Origin: Serpula lacrymans var. lacrymans S7.9
Lineage: Eukaryota > Basidiomycota > Agaricomycetes > Boletales > Serpulaceae
Direction: 5' to 3'
DNA: 64,000 nucleotides
Assembly (NCBI RefSeq): GCF_000218685.1
Contig: NW_006763300.1
Location: 703,360-767,359 of the forward strand
Shown here: positions 48,461 through 59,840 of the stretch, piece by piece
How the letters are laid out: every line of letters begins with the position of its first letter
How positions within the stretch are numbered: position 1 is the first letter of the stretch
The notes under the pieces: model-generated
Told to the model about the DNA's origin: nothing
What the model saw: the letters and a program-made list of their open reading frames with translations, nothing else
Database searches by the model: none
Translations under genes and position numbers: made by a program

Positions 48461-50322
48461 TCAAGCTTCAAAGATTGATATTCTAGATCCTACACTTTCT
48501 ACTTCAGAATCTTCCTTCAGTTCGATATCTGTAGATTGGATAGGGAGCCATGGCCCTCGGCCCTTGCTCGTTTTGTTGAGAAGGCGTCTATGAAGACGAG
48601 TATTCTGGTGGGCGTCCCACTCGCTACCTTCTTCAATCATAACAGGTTGGTCTTGATTTGTAGTACAGACAGGACAGATCTTCTTTCGTCGGGCAAGAAG
48701 GACAGCATTTGGGCTGAAACTCCATTAGCCAGCATCACATTAGAAACACTCAGGGTCATACTCTGTGGGTTTATCCTTCACACTGAGCATCTCGCGGGCT
48801 GTGGCGGACAGGGTGAGAGGATCCGGGAGATCGCGCAGTTCTAGAAAGGCTAAAAAAATATTAGTATGAGGCCAGAAGACAAAGTGGTAGAGATACCGTC
48901 TGTTATATCTTCCGCTCGGTCCCGGACTTGAAGAGCCCATTGATCGCCCAGCTCTAAAATAAAAAAAGGGTGTCAGAACAATCTAGCACATAAATTCCCG
49001 AGGGAACATGCCTGTAGCGTCAAGAAGATAAGTTGGCGTTAACGCCGACTTATATGATTCGCAATTGGCGTTTGCTGCATATACGGCTGGAAGCAATTTA
49101 TTACGAATCCAGGAAACTTGCCGCTTGGCGTATTTGCGAGTAGAATGCTTCATATCTTCCACAGCTGCCCTGAACACCTCGTCGGATGGAGACGGCGAAG
49201 ACAGATAACCGTGAAATTCCTTGTATCCTATGCTCTGGTAGATGCCAAGCGTATAGTCTACCGAAGCTGCACTCGCTTCCACGGCGTGCATGGAGTTGTC
49301 TTGACAGGTTTCAGACACTGGTCGAGGTTTGGATGCTATTTTCTGCAATGCGAGAAGTTCCCCTAGTAAACCTTGCTGCGCGATAAAAGTTCAGCGCAAG
49401 AAATAAACTCAGCAATAAGCAGAACCTTGATCATATCATCCACACGAGTATCGAGTCGCCCATTTAGCGTTGGTGGATCAGCATAAAGCCAGAAGCAGAG
49501 TGTGCGGTACCTGCCACAGAATTGTCACATGCATACACGACCTAAAGACATGGCATAAATGCGAACCTTGGCTCTACAGCCACGCTAGACTGCTCGTTGA
49601 TGATCTCACTTGGTTTTCTGCCAGTATCTTTGATGATACGTAAGCTGCGGAGAACCTTGCGCGTATCCCTCCAGTGCCATCGTGATGCAACCGGTTCATC
49701 GAGCTCCATCAATAAATTATAGAGTGAGAACGCCTCTTCTGGATTCGCTGAAGCTGATGGTGGCTGTTCTGGAAGGGCATTCAGAAGTTCCAATAAAGTA
49801 GGAGGAAGTCTGCTAATCGCTTGAACCAGATCAGACGATATGGGAGACTGCTGCTGTACTGTGTTTGACTCAAAGGAAGACGTTAAGCGATTGGGAAACA
49901 TCAGATGTTGTATCCAATAGGATGTTCCGCCTACGACAATTGGGATTTGATTCTGCACATGCGTCTCTTCAATCTGTTATTGACGGCCCTTTAGAGTATG
50001 AGTGCAGGAGTTGCGTAGAGTGATTGCCAGTACTCACGATTTGGATCGCATCCTGTACCCACTGTCCTACAACATACTGTTCCCCAGGCTCTTTGAACCC
50101 CATCAGGTGGTGCTCGATACCTTCCCGTTCTGATTCTGGCACCTTGTTGGTAATAATATCCATCCCTGCGTAGACCTGCATGGAGTCCGCATTGATGATT
50201 TTCGCACCGCGCCATCTACCACCACGAACGCCATTGGTGAGCTTGAGCGCAAGTTCAATGGCCAAATTCGATTTTCCAACTCCAGTGGTTCCACAGATCG
50301 CAATAAGTGGTCTCAGAACCAT
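48461..50322 (-). CDS. MOD5: tRNA dimethylallyltransferase (MiaA/Mod5 family)
   Basis: Transfers a dimethylallyl group from DMAPP to N6 of A37 in tRNAs reading UNN codons. The ATG at 50322 gives MVLRPLIAICGTTGVGKSNL, with the P-loop GTTGVGKS. Then come the DMAPP/substrate motif INADSMQVYAGMDIITNKVP and the tRNA-binding segments IPIVVGGTSYWIQHLMFP and WHWRDTRKVLRSLRI. Helices GLLGELLALQ and GIYQSIGYKEF follow, then KYAKRQVSWIRNKL. The C-terminal exons give a C2H2-type zinc finger (ICPVC, then EWDAHQNTRLHRR, about 48550-48640), as in eukaryotic Mod5/TRIT1. A 36-nt intron at about 48701-48736 is needed to reach it. Stop TGA at 48461-48463. The product may serve cytosol, nucleus and mitochondria, as in yeast. 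Confidence 0.9.
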
Positions 50323-50648
50323 GTCGATTTAACTAAAACTCATGAGATGTGGTAGAACGTCGACAAGGCTTTGCAAGTGATTTCAACTGAGATGCAAGTA
50401 TACAAAGAATAAATGATTTCTAATCCCGCTGCAGCGCGATTACGTTACGTTACAAACTGTATTTCCATTCTTCTTCAAGTTGACCAGTGTTGCAATATTT
50501 TTTTGAAGTGACAGCTAAGTTCACAATGCGAGGATGACAGCTAACGGCAGGTCAAAGCGAAACCAGGTAATCGGGCAGCAGTTCACAGAAAAGATACAAT
50601 ACTAAAGTAAAAATTAAGTTGAATGATCCACAGGTGATACTAACATGC
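50323..50648. other. Intergenic region
   Basis: The 326 bp upstream of the MOD5 start and downstream of the membrane-protein gene hold no recognisable gene. Confidence 0.4.
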
Positions 50649-51949
50649 TCATTGCTCCCCACTGATTGAAGAAACGAACATGCTGGATGGGGGCCGAGAA
50701 AGTTCCCATGGTATCGTGCTCAGCTCAAATACCGAGTCTCTGGATTGAAGTCGAGACATCCCTCGCCTCTTCCACGCCCGCCGTGCCTGTAACGTCTTCC
50801 AATTTAGCCTGGATATATCAGCATGAGCGTTCATAATCTTTTCGTATAACCGAGAAACACTTGCAAAGCCAACAAAGCATTGGCGTATACTGAAAGGTGT
50901 GGTTTAGCAAGTATTGCAAGTCGTGTTTAAGTCTTTAAGTTGACTTACAACCTCCAATAATAATATAGAGCGCGATGTAGTAAAGCTGGAGTGGTGTCAA
51001 GAAAATCTAAAGAATTATCAGCGACAAGATCTCAGGTGCACCTTCAAACTTACTAAGATAATCATAGCTATGGATACCAGGCTGGTGAGGAAATATATTA
51101 GTTTGATCAATGATACTGAACTGGTCGTGTCTTACGAAGTGAGTAAACCGGTATTCAATGCGTATGCCATCAAAGTGCTAATAAGATTGTCTGTTCTGCA
51201 TCATAAAGTTCCGTGAATAAGCGAGTGAGTGAACGGCTTCGCCAATGTCAGAGAAAGCATACTCTCGAATGCCATTTTTGGAGCGATGAAGAGTTACGCA
51301 AAGTAAAAAGGTTGCCAGGATATCATTGAACGCAACCAACGAGAAAGAGCAGAATATAATCCACTGCAACGGTGACGGGTTATTAAAATATCACAAAGGC
51401 AGACAAGGTAGACCAACGTCGTGATGAATGTCAGCCCAGGTAGATTCATTTATGCTATGGAAGGAGATTAGGGCATGGAGGGGAAGAAGGCACAAGGATC
51501 AGCCACGCACTGCTTGATAAACCACACTACGATAATTTATGGTATTTCTGGTCAGTTTCTCGCCAAGAAAGTGAAGTTGATTACTAACCAATCGTGAAGA
51601 CTGTTTTATTGCATATTAGCACATGATGTTTTGGGGGGATGACCATAACTACGCACCTACGTCAAGAAGGACCAAAAGACACTGCACCACGGTGAACGTC
51701 ATGCGAGAGAATGTAATTAAGATATCATACCATAGATATTGCTACTGGCGTTCTCCGTGGACTATTGCTGACTGCGAACGGATGTGTTCGAAGAGATATG
51801 GAGGCCAACAATAAACCACTCACGGGTCCAAATCCGCATAGTCCATACACTACAAAAACGATACCCGATAAATATCTAAACCGGAAAGGCAATGATATCC
51901 TTACTATTGTACAACCCCGACAGTCAAAATCTGTAAAAATGGTCAACAA
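50649..51949 (-). CDS. Fungal multi-pass membrane protein, DUF6534-like
   Basis: Several minus-strand exons encode hydrophobic segments typical of the basidiomycete seven-helix DUF6534 family: FRYLSGIVFVVYGLCGFG near 51830-51880, MTFTVVQCLLVLLD near 51660-51700, NLPGLTFITTLVYL near 51380-51450, and WIIFCSFSLVAFNDILATFL with LLCVTLHRSKNGI at 51280-51365. The family signature region STLMAYALNTGLLTS follows (51130-51180, before an intron), then LYYIALYIIIGG, and a C-terminal tail RRAWKRRGMSRLQSRDSVFE ending at 50649. Function of the family is unknown. The 5' end is uncertain: no ATG opens the first frame, and the order and phase of exons between 51370 and 51950 could not be fully resolved. Partial decay is possible. 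Confidence 0.5.
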
Positions 51950-53767
51950 GAACCTGCTGTAGCATCAAGCAGGAGAGATGTACTGTGGGTAACATTTGAG
52001 CCTGTAAGTGATTTCAAGCCGCTGAGCTTCACAGAATTTTGATGATGAGATAAAAACGAACAAATAAACTCCTAAAAATAAAACAATGGAATCAGTCGTA
52101 CATAAAAAGGAATCCATCGTGTTAGAAATGACGCTACCATATTGGTGTCCCTAGAGCATCGAAATTTCCATGACTAGTGACTGCGTAGTAATGTGTTGAA
52201 TGAGAAATAAATATGAAGTGTAATGTGTGCAGGATCCTATTAAAACAAGTTAATACTAACGTTGCGATGAACTTTTATGAGACCCCGCACCAAAGAACAG
52301 TAACCTGGTTGTCAAAAAATAGGGGGTTGGTAATAATCATAAATTAGCAGCGGTAAGACGTACTATGGCTTTATAATTTCTCCCATTGTGCGCACCCCTT
52401 TTAAAAAAGATAAAAGTTTGTGCAGAAGTCACTCCGTACAGCCTTTTGTAGCATTCAAATATGATGATATCTGAGCGTTGGATTCACGTACAAAGTGGAA
52501 ATTATGAAAGCAATAAAGAGAGCACCCAGTGTCGGACCCAGGTCAGGACTGAACACATTCATGGCTTTGTCGAAAAGAGGGACATAAGGAAGAATAAAGG
52601 AAATGGAGCAAAGGTCTCTCGCCTGCTATTTTCTCTAAAATCAGGAGCCAGTGGGCGGAGTTACATAATGACATCTGAATGAAACATATGGATTATTGAT
52701 CGGGATGTAGCCTGAAAGGTTAAAAGCGGCGTCAAATGACCAAGTGAAATTCGGAGAGTGTAAGGTCAGCTCTCTACCTAACACTCTCCGAATTTCACTC
52801 TCTAAGGGTCGCTCTGTCATACACAGGGTCCCATGGTTTGCGCTACTAATAAACTCTTCCTCGTGTGATTCCTGAAGAATAAATAGTGTTTTTCAGATCA
52901 GACAACATTGTGACTGGTGTGGTATCCGTCCTACCATAATGGTCTTTGGAAAACAAGTGTAGTTAATTTGATTATAAATGCTAACCTGTCAGGAGATTCA
53001 AACTGATGAGGCTGAACTTGACGCGATTCAGAGACTTGACTCATCAATGAGCCCCAAGCTTTCTAAGACCTGTAAAATATATCGAGATTCTATTACTCAA
53101 TTCTGCAAATATGATGGTTACCACAACTATGAGTGTCCTTGAACATTCCAGTATCACTTACTATGTTTAAGGATTGTTATATGGACTAGTGCGATGCGAA
53201 CTCAGCTGTTTCCGAACCGACGCAAGAGATATTTTAGCTCATGGAAGCTCCCATATCTTGATTACTTACAGGGACGTGGATCTCTTCGCCCGCCGTGATG
53301 GCAAAGATAGGCAGCTATCGCCTTGAGCTTGAAAGTAGAATCACGGTACTGTAAGGGTGCCGCAAGCTGATGCGGCCTTTTATACCCAGGGTACGTGCAA
53401 ATCGGAATGGACGCAATGGCCATATAATCAGTCAAACATCAACAGTAAGCTTTATTGGAAAAAGGGAGCGCATTAACTGAGTATTGTCAATGAGTTCTAC
53501 CACTCTTTGGTGGCTATGGCAAGCATAGCGCTGTACGGCCAGTCCCAGACCGGAATCATCGGCCGGTATTGCTTCGGTGCTCTCGGGAAGGTTCCGCGTA
53601 ATCTTTCCCATTAAGTACCCATAGTCAACTCCGCCCCGCTACGCCGCCATAGTTGTCTCCGAAATTTTGGACCATGTTCTGTTGTGGCAAAGATTCAAAA
53701 AGCTTGCTCGAAAGCAACAGTTTGAGCGGAGTGGTCACCAGTGTTCCATTTCAGAAAAACATAGATA
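51950..53767. other. 1.8-kb gene-poor region
   Basis: No gene can be supported. Scattered short frames lack domains and splice-consistent extensions. The most notable feature is the 23-bp hairpin at 52744-52798. Confidence 0.45.
52744..52798. repeat. Long inverted repeat: 23-bp arms, 9-nt loop
   Basis: The arm 52744-52766 is the reverse complement of 52776-52798 at 22 of 23 positions; the inner 4 bp follow a single mismatch and the outer 18 bp are perfect. The loop is CAGCTCTCT. Transcribed from either strand it would form a very stable stem. No gene is adjacent. Confidence 0.85.
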
Positions 53768-54726
53768 ATGCCTTCATTTATCCGTGCACGAGCTGCCCGT
53801 GTAACTCTATCGAATCTGTCACCAGCTCCAAAGTCTCAACATTCTGTTCGTTTCTCTGCTTAGCACTTGCATGCGTGACACTGATATATTTGGCATAGCA
53901 AAAACGTCTTGGAAGGGGTCAAGGATCCGGTCATGGCGGCACTTCAGGTCGAGGACACAAGGGTCAGAAAGCTCGCGCTGGTAATGGTAAACCGAAAGCT
54001 GGATTTGAAGGTGGTCAGACACCTATAACAAAGCGTTTCCCCAAGAGAGGCTTTGTAAACCCGTGAGTAGCCTGGTTTCATGAAAGGTCATTATCTTAAT
54101 TGAGCCTATCACGTCTCAGGAATCGAAAGACATATGCACCAGTGAACTTGGAGCGCATACAATTTTGGATAGAACAAGGCCGTTTACACTCTTCCCCAAC
54201 AAATCCTATTACCGCTCGAGAACTCCTACTTAGCGGCTGTGTACATGATGTGCATGACGGAATCAAGCTATTGGCAGACGTAGGCTACTCTTGGATGGAA
54301 ACAGTAATTACGTGTGCTAACAATTTTGGTCAGGGTGCAAGTTTTTTGAAAACGCCAATTCACATAACGCCATCGCGGGCATCCAAGAGTGCTATCAAAG
54401 CCATCGAAGAAAAGGGAGGGAGTGTATTCTGCCAATATTACAACCCTCTCTCACTTCGTGATTGCGTCAAAAGCAACACAGACCGTGTAGCTGCCGCGCC
54501 TACGCGACGAGAGGATATAAGTAAGATTGACTCCCGTCTGTTCTTTTAAAATAGCCCTGACTTTATGGTTTGCTCTTACTTAGTGTGGTATACTGATTGG
54601 CGTAACCGAGGGTATCTATCCCCGGAGGCCATTGCTCAGATGCCCGTCGTGCAAGAACGGTGGAAGGAGCTCTCGAAACAGCTTTTAAAGTTTAAAGAGC
54701 AGAACTTTGATACCAAAAAAGCGTAG
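53768..54726 (+). CDS. Mitochondrial ribosomal protein uL15m
   Basis: A large-subunit mitoribosome protein. The ATG at 53768 gives the Arg-rich presequence [20 protein letters not shown], typical for mitochondrial import. An intron (GTTCGT...GCATAG) follows, and exon 2 holds the uL15 signature [20 protein letters not shown], then GQKARAG and [18 protein letters not shown]. Later exons carry [25 protein letters not shown], and the C-terminal uL15 fold with [20 protein letters not shown]. The last exon ([15 protein letters not shown]) is a fungal mitochondrial extension ending KKA with TAG at 54724-54726. Five exons in all. Its stop lies only 29 nt from the stop of convergent PRP38. Confidence 0.9.
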
Positions 54727-54755
54727 AGTACATATAATAGGCTGATCTCTGGAAT

Positions 54756-55791
54756 CTATGACGCTGTGTCCATTCTGTCGGGTGAAATGCTACGACTACG
54801 TGAACGATAGGGCGAGCCAGACGGTGATCGAGATGGTGACCGAGATGGTGACCGAGATGGGCTTCGCGATACATACCGTGGCCCCACTGATGATCCTCTA
54901 CTGCTAGGACTTCTGCTGCGTGAGTGCGTGGGGCTCTTATTTTTACTTTCACTCCTGCTTCGACTCCTACTCCTGCTTCTACTAGGGCTACGACTTTTGT
55001 CACTGCCATGGTCACTTTTACCTTCCATGGCATCCAAGAGACGGCTTTTTCTTGGCCCAATATCTCCATTCTCTTCAAGAGTTTGACGCCGAGCTATACG
55101 TGGTAAAATGATGTCGCATACTCTTTCCTCGGTCAGGAGTGAGTATATGAACTCGTCCATAAACGTCAATGAATATCCAGCTGAGATTGTGATCAGCCGG
55201 TACAAGCAACCAGTCGAATGAGCACTTACCCATATCTCTATAACGTAACTTCCGATAGTCCTTTAGCAGGGGTTCCAGCATCTCGTACACGTCTACAGCC
55301 GCGAATGTCATTCGAATGTACATCGCAGCCAAAGCTCTCATATATCTAATTTGAGTTAGTTTCGAGTTATTCATTCAATGTTTTTCAAAGAGAACATACT
55401 TAAATTCATCTGCTTGGAGATATTCGACTAATATCTCTTTCTCTGGTTGAATTTGGAGTAACTTCAAGAGGAGACACAAGAACTCCGTAGGACGCTGGTT
55501 GCCGTATACACCACCGATGAAACGTACTTCGATGGCTTTATCAATCAAGGTCTCCGCTGTGCGGCTGACTATCAAGATCCTGCCTCTTCTATTCAAGTTG
55601 CTGGAAAGCTTACCCGTCAAAGCGAAGCAGTGCTCTTTCCAGTACGTCGCCTCATATATGCGATTGCGGATGACAGTTTCGACTAAAAACTAGGACAGGC
55701 TCATGAGATATTTCGCCACAAATATGCCGGACCATACCTGTGGATTTTGTCCATGAATGGCCTGAGCGCCTTTTACTGTAGTGTTCGCCAT
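54756..55791 (-). CDS. PRP38: Pre-mRNA-splicing factor Prp38 (PRPF38A type)
   Basis: Prp38 is a tri-snRNP component needed for spliceosome activation. The ATG at 55791 gives MANTTVKGAQAIHGQNPQ, directly followed by an intron. Then come ETVIRNRIYEATYWKEHCFA, IEVRFIGGVYGNQRPTEFLC, LLKLLQIQPEKEILVEYLQA, and YMRALAAMYIRMTFAAVDVY with EPLLKDYRKLRYRD. FTYMDEFIYSLL-like (here LTFMDEFIYSLLTEERVCDI) completes the Prp38 domain. The C-terminus is an RS domain (SRSRSRSRSRSESKNKS and repeated SRSPSRSPSR, 54770-54980). That tail is found in PRPF38A-type animal and basidiomycete proteins but not in the short yeast protein. Five or six exons; stop at 54756-54758. Confidence 0.93.
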
Positions 55792-57478
55792 GACTGATTT
55801 CTCTTAAACTGGCAATACTTCGGGAAACGATCAAGCTTAGGCAAGAGCTCAGGCGTTATTTGCTCCTGTTATTTTTGGAAGGATTTGCTTGTTACGGACT
55901 CTACGCCACATGTATATCGCACGACCATGACCAGTCGGTTCTTTTGTCCTCACCTCACAAAAGCCTCGAAAAGGACACAAGGCAAACGTCAATGGTGCAT
56001 TTTTTCACCCCTTACTGATTGTTACAGTACAACATGTTTCACGATGATCTGAACACGTCATACTTTTGTGTGATGCACGACCCGTTCGCCACAACACGCA
56101 GATGTCGACACTAGGGTTGCGGACTGGGCAGAGTTTCCAGTATTTTCTGGGCACGCCAAAGACAACTGCGGTTAGACTGTTACTGCGAACTGGTATTGCA
56201 TCCGGGAGGAAGACTTCAAAGCAAGTCTCGCTGCTTCTCAATCCTGTCTCGGGTCTTTTCGAGCTCGCTTTGACTTCTCCTTTAAGAATTTTTGGCAGCA
56301 TGCCTGTCATTGAACACGCTTTTGTCGTTCTTTTTGCTTTTATCGTGCACGCTTTGATCTTCCATATATCTATTTTTAATCAAAACTCACAGAAGTGGCA
56401 GTCGCAAAACATAACTGGTCAGCCGCTGGAGGCTGACTTGGACCACCGTGATGGCCACCCTCCGAGGATATATAAACACCCATATTTTCCCTATCCTTTC
56501 GACAGTTCTTCTCCTCTCATCGCGCTTCACATCTTTTGACTCTGATTTACTTCAATGGTCCCTGTGTCGGGTGCCTCATACCGCGTTCTGTATTCTCGTT
56601 ATCCAATGTCATCAATGCTTCAAGATGAATATTTTGCCACAGTGGCGTCGGGCCTACCATGGATCCTCTCTCTAATGCCCTATACCAGACCCACCTCACT
56701 TCTTGGAACCATCATCAATGCTTCAAGATGAATATTTGGCACAAATGGCCGAACCTTAAGACTCAAGTAATCGAAAGGCCACTCAAGAAATGGATCGATT
56801 ATCGACTTGGGATGGTGTTTGGTCTATTGCCTCAAATTCCGTTCACCCAATGGACACTCTCTGCTAATTACTGGTTGCCTCGGCGGTCTGTCGCGCCATT
56901 ACTCATGAAGGGCTTTGTCAAATATGCAACATTTTGCATCAAGCCCTATCAAAATAATGGCCAACCCCATGTACTTCTATTCTCCTTTCTAGGAGCATAG
57001 TCATCTTTTCAGATGGCTGCAAATCTTCGCTATGCGAGATTTGAGGGCTTTGCCCCTTTATAATTTTTTCCCAACCCCTCTCTTCGCGAGACGCTTTTGC
57101 CTAATTTTTTTTTTGTTCAAGCAAACATGTGAGGTTTTTCGGTGGTGAGTCTTTCTCCTTCTCTGTTTGTAATGATACTAATACGAATTCTTTTTTCCAG
57201 TGTGGCAATCATCTTCGATGATTCCCGTATCTTCCTAGTGGCCATGCTCATACTATACGCTCAAAGTCAACGCGATGGAGTCTGTCTTTAGGATTAAAGC
57301 GTTGAAACTGTCTCTTTAAATCTTGTCATACTTTTTGCAGTGATCCAACAATGTGAACCGATTATGGTTGAACAACATACCGAGCACTTGATTGAACGAG
57401 CGACACAATGAGCACAAAGTTTACTATCTTACAGAAGTTATTCAGAAGTTATTCGATGCGATAGATTAGGTCTGATGC
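55792..57478. other. 1.7-kb region without a supported gene; tandem 25-bp repeat and TATA-like site
   Basis: A TATATAA motif near 56468 is followed by short overlapping frames, but none shows a known domain or a convincing exon chain. A 25-bp sequence starting CATCAATGCTTCAAGATGAA occurs at 56610-56634 and again at 56713-56737. The frame 56659-57000 is open for 113 codons (starting MDPLSNALYQTHLTSWNHHQ) but has no recognisable family. It could be a decayed gene or a lineage-specific one. Confidence 0.35.
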
Positions 57479-59273
57479 TTATTCCTCCATTGCCCATTTG
57501 GGCAACCAATCTTCCCAATCTTCCCATTGCTTGTCCTCATGCGCATCAGGGTGCGGCTTACCGTCGCGATCCTTGTGGCGACGAGGGACCAAAAGTTTTC
57601 CAATGACATGAACGGCACCGTTCCTGGCAACCAGATCACTCAGACCCACATGTTGTCCGTTGACATGGAACTTGGTGAAAAAGCGAGGAGGACCGGGAAT
57701 AGGAATGTTAATCTTGTATTTCTCGATTTTTACATGAATAGGGTGGTCTTCCAAGAACGTGGGCAACTTCGTTTCATACGAGTAAACGGGAGCCGGTTTG
57801 TGAGGTAATGGAGGGGGGGCGTGCAACCCAGAATCCATCTCAGACCTGCGAGAGATACCGTCAGGGTTGACATAACCGTCTGCATGTTCGAATAGATCTC
57901 CCCAAGCTCCACACGTGTCCATATCGATCTCTGGGTGTTCTTCGAGCATCTCTGCAAGAAGACCGCTCACGTCTTTTTCTGAAGTCGCATTATGAACATA
58001 GTCTACACCGAATAGTCAATCAAATTATTGCAGCGCCTCATATGTAAGCACTGACCTGTGTGTAAGATGAACTCAGCACAATATGGTACTGCAGTATTTT
58101 TTTCAAAGCTCTTTCTCCAAAGGGCGAGAATAAGTAGAACTGCAACTTCTTCGGCAACCTCTCGAACGACTTGGACGTGGGAGCGAAGAATGTAAGAGCT
58201 GGATTTCCTTCTACTACACCTTCTTTATCGCCGTGTCCTGGGGTGTACCGACGCTCTAAAGCACCAGTCAATCCTACACGTTGAAGCGCCGAAGTCTAGA
58301 AAACATGTAAGAATCTCATCTGAGGTATATGACAATCACAGACAATCACTTACCACAAAAGAGAAGGCCGACGGAACAAGGAAAAGTTCTTGGAAGACAG
58401 AAGGAGGAGGAAGTAAGGGGAGAGTTATGACATGGATGACACCTGGTGTTGTAACGTCAGCAGAGCCTTATAAGTGATCACGAGGACCCTGACCATTCTT
58501 AGCTGCAACATCTGGTCTGATGATTTCAGAAACGATGTTAACCTGCACGCGCGGGGGAGTATTCCTAGATTGGACAGATATCCGCAAGGGCTCGTAATCA
58601 AGAGATCCATCCTTGAGCGTGAGATTGGTTTGGAAAGTGGAATACTCCAACAACTTAGGATACGGGGTTTTCTCCGGGAGTATGTGATAAGCCAAAATGC
58701 CGCGAACGATCCTAGCAATGACCTTTTTACGGTGTTCCTTCTCGTCATCGTCCAACGGAGAGCTTTCAAGTTCTTCAACTTGCAAAACAAGTTCGCCCAA
58801 ATTGCGAGCGACGCCATCATCAGTTGCGACATTTCCAGCAATTTCGTCGTGGCGAGGTCGGCGCGGACGAGGCAAACCTTTGTTCGGCACTGCGAAGAAT
58901 GTGATGCTAAAATAACAAATCAATGTTTAAGAAATTTCAGTGAAATCTAGGAAGCGAACCCGGCAGTGGAGTCGTCGAGGAGTGATACCACCCTGTCACT
59001 CAAGTCGATTGCTTTAACCAAACGAGAAAAGCTGAAAACATATAAGAACGCATTTTAATAACCAAAGAACAGTATTCTTCACTTTTCGTCATCCTTCAAG
59101 GTCTGATAGATCGTTTTCTCCTCAGCCAAAGTTTGCTTCGTGCCCAGTGCGACTTGATGTCCATCTTGAGGACTAAACCAAGATCCACATGTTTTCCTGG
59201 CATATAGAAGGGGATCAGGGAGTGCCAAAGCACTCGCAGCGAAGAAGAGGGGTGTCAAAAGGTGAAGACGCAT
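57479..59273 (-). CDS. Secreted fasciclin (FAS1) domain protein
   Basis: A secreted, probably cell-wall or matrix-associated adhesion protein. The ATG at 59273 gives a clear signal peptide, MRLHLLTPLFFAASALALPD. An in-frame ATG further upstream (59351) would bury it and was not chosen. Two FAS1-like domains follow. The first includes ITFFAVPNKGLP, a disordered charged loop (VEELESSPLDDDEKEHRKK), and ILAYHILPEKTPYPKLL. The second includes ALTFFAPTSKSFERLPKKL, RALKKILQYHIVLSSSY, VNGQHVGLSDLVARNGAVHV and IGKLLVPRRH. The T-FFAP and YHI/YHIL motifs plus N-G-x-x-H-V-I define the FAS1 fold. The tail is acidic and Trp-rich (WEDWEDWLPKWAMEE). No GPI signal or transmembrane helix is seen at the C-terminus. 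Six or seven exons. Confidence 0.88.
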
Positions 59274-59840
59274 TTCTGAGAAAATCTGTGAACAGCTCTC
59301 AGTGTGAAGAGAGCAGGTTTGAAAGCCTCTCAGCGTCAGTTTAAGTGTCATTCTAGGCCAATTGGATCAGCAATCTGTCGTCATTACCCTGTCATTCCCG
59401 CAACTGCGCAATCCTGTGATTTGGGCGGGCCGCATCGACTGCGGTCGTCATTGAAATCTGAAATCTTATTATTTGAAGAGCATCGAGCCATTCAAAAGCC
59501 TCCTAAATGGAAAACATACCGCTATTCTGTTTGCGCAGTCCTCTTCGTCTTCCTCGTTTTTCTCATGCCCCTGATGCAATTAAACTCAGATAACGGCTGT
59601 GCAAAAGTACGTGCCTGTTCCAGCGATCCAAAAACGCTTGATCCTCAACGTTATGACGACACGTTTACCACGGTAAACTCAAACTATCAAACAGCGCTGG
59701 TTTGGTTGCCTAGAATAATGGTTTAAAAGCATCACAGAGTATTTAGATGATGAACGATTCAACTACACATTATAATTAGACTGAAAACGTAATGCTCGTC
59801 CAGAAAAGGAGTCCATAATGTGCCGCTATAGGTGATTCCT
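59274..59840. promoter_or_regulatory. Intergenic region upstream of the FAS1 gene and downstream of VMA1
   Basis: The 567 bp should hold the FAS1 promoter and the VMA1 3' end. A plus-strand open frame at 59304-59726 starts with GTG and has no early ATG, so it was not called as a gene. Confidence 0.4.

Noticed and set aside
59304..59726. 140-codon plus-strand open frame with a hydrophobic segment
   Set aside because: It starts with GTG, has no ATG until late in the frame and overlaps the FAS1 promoter region.
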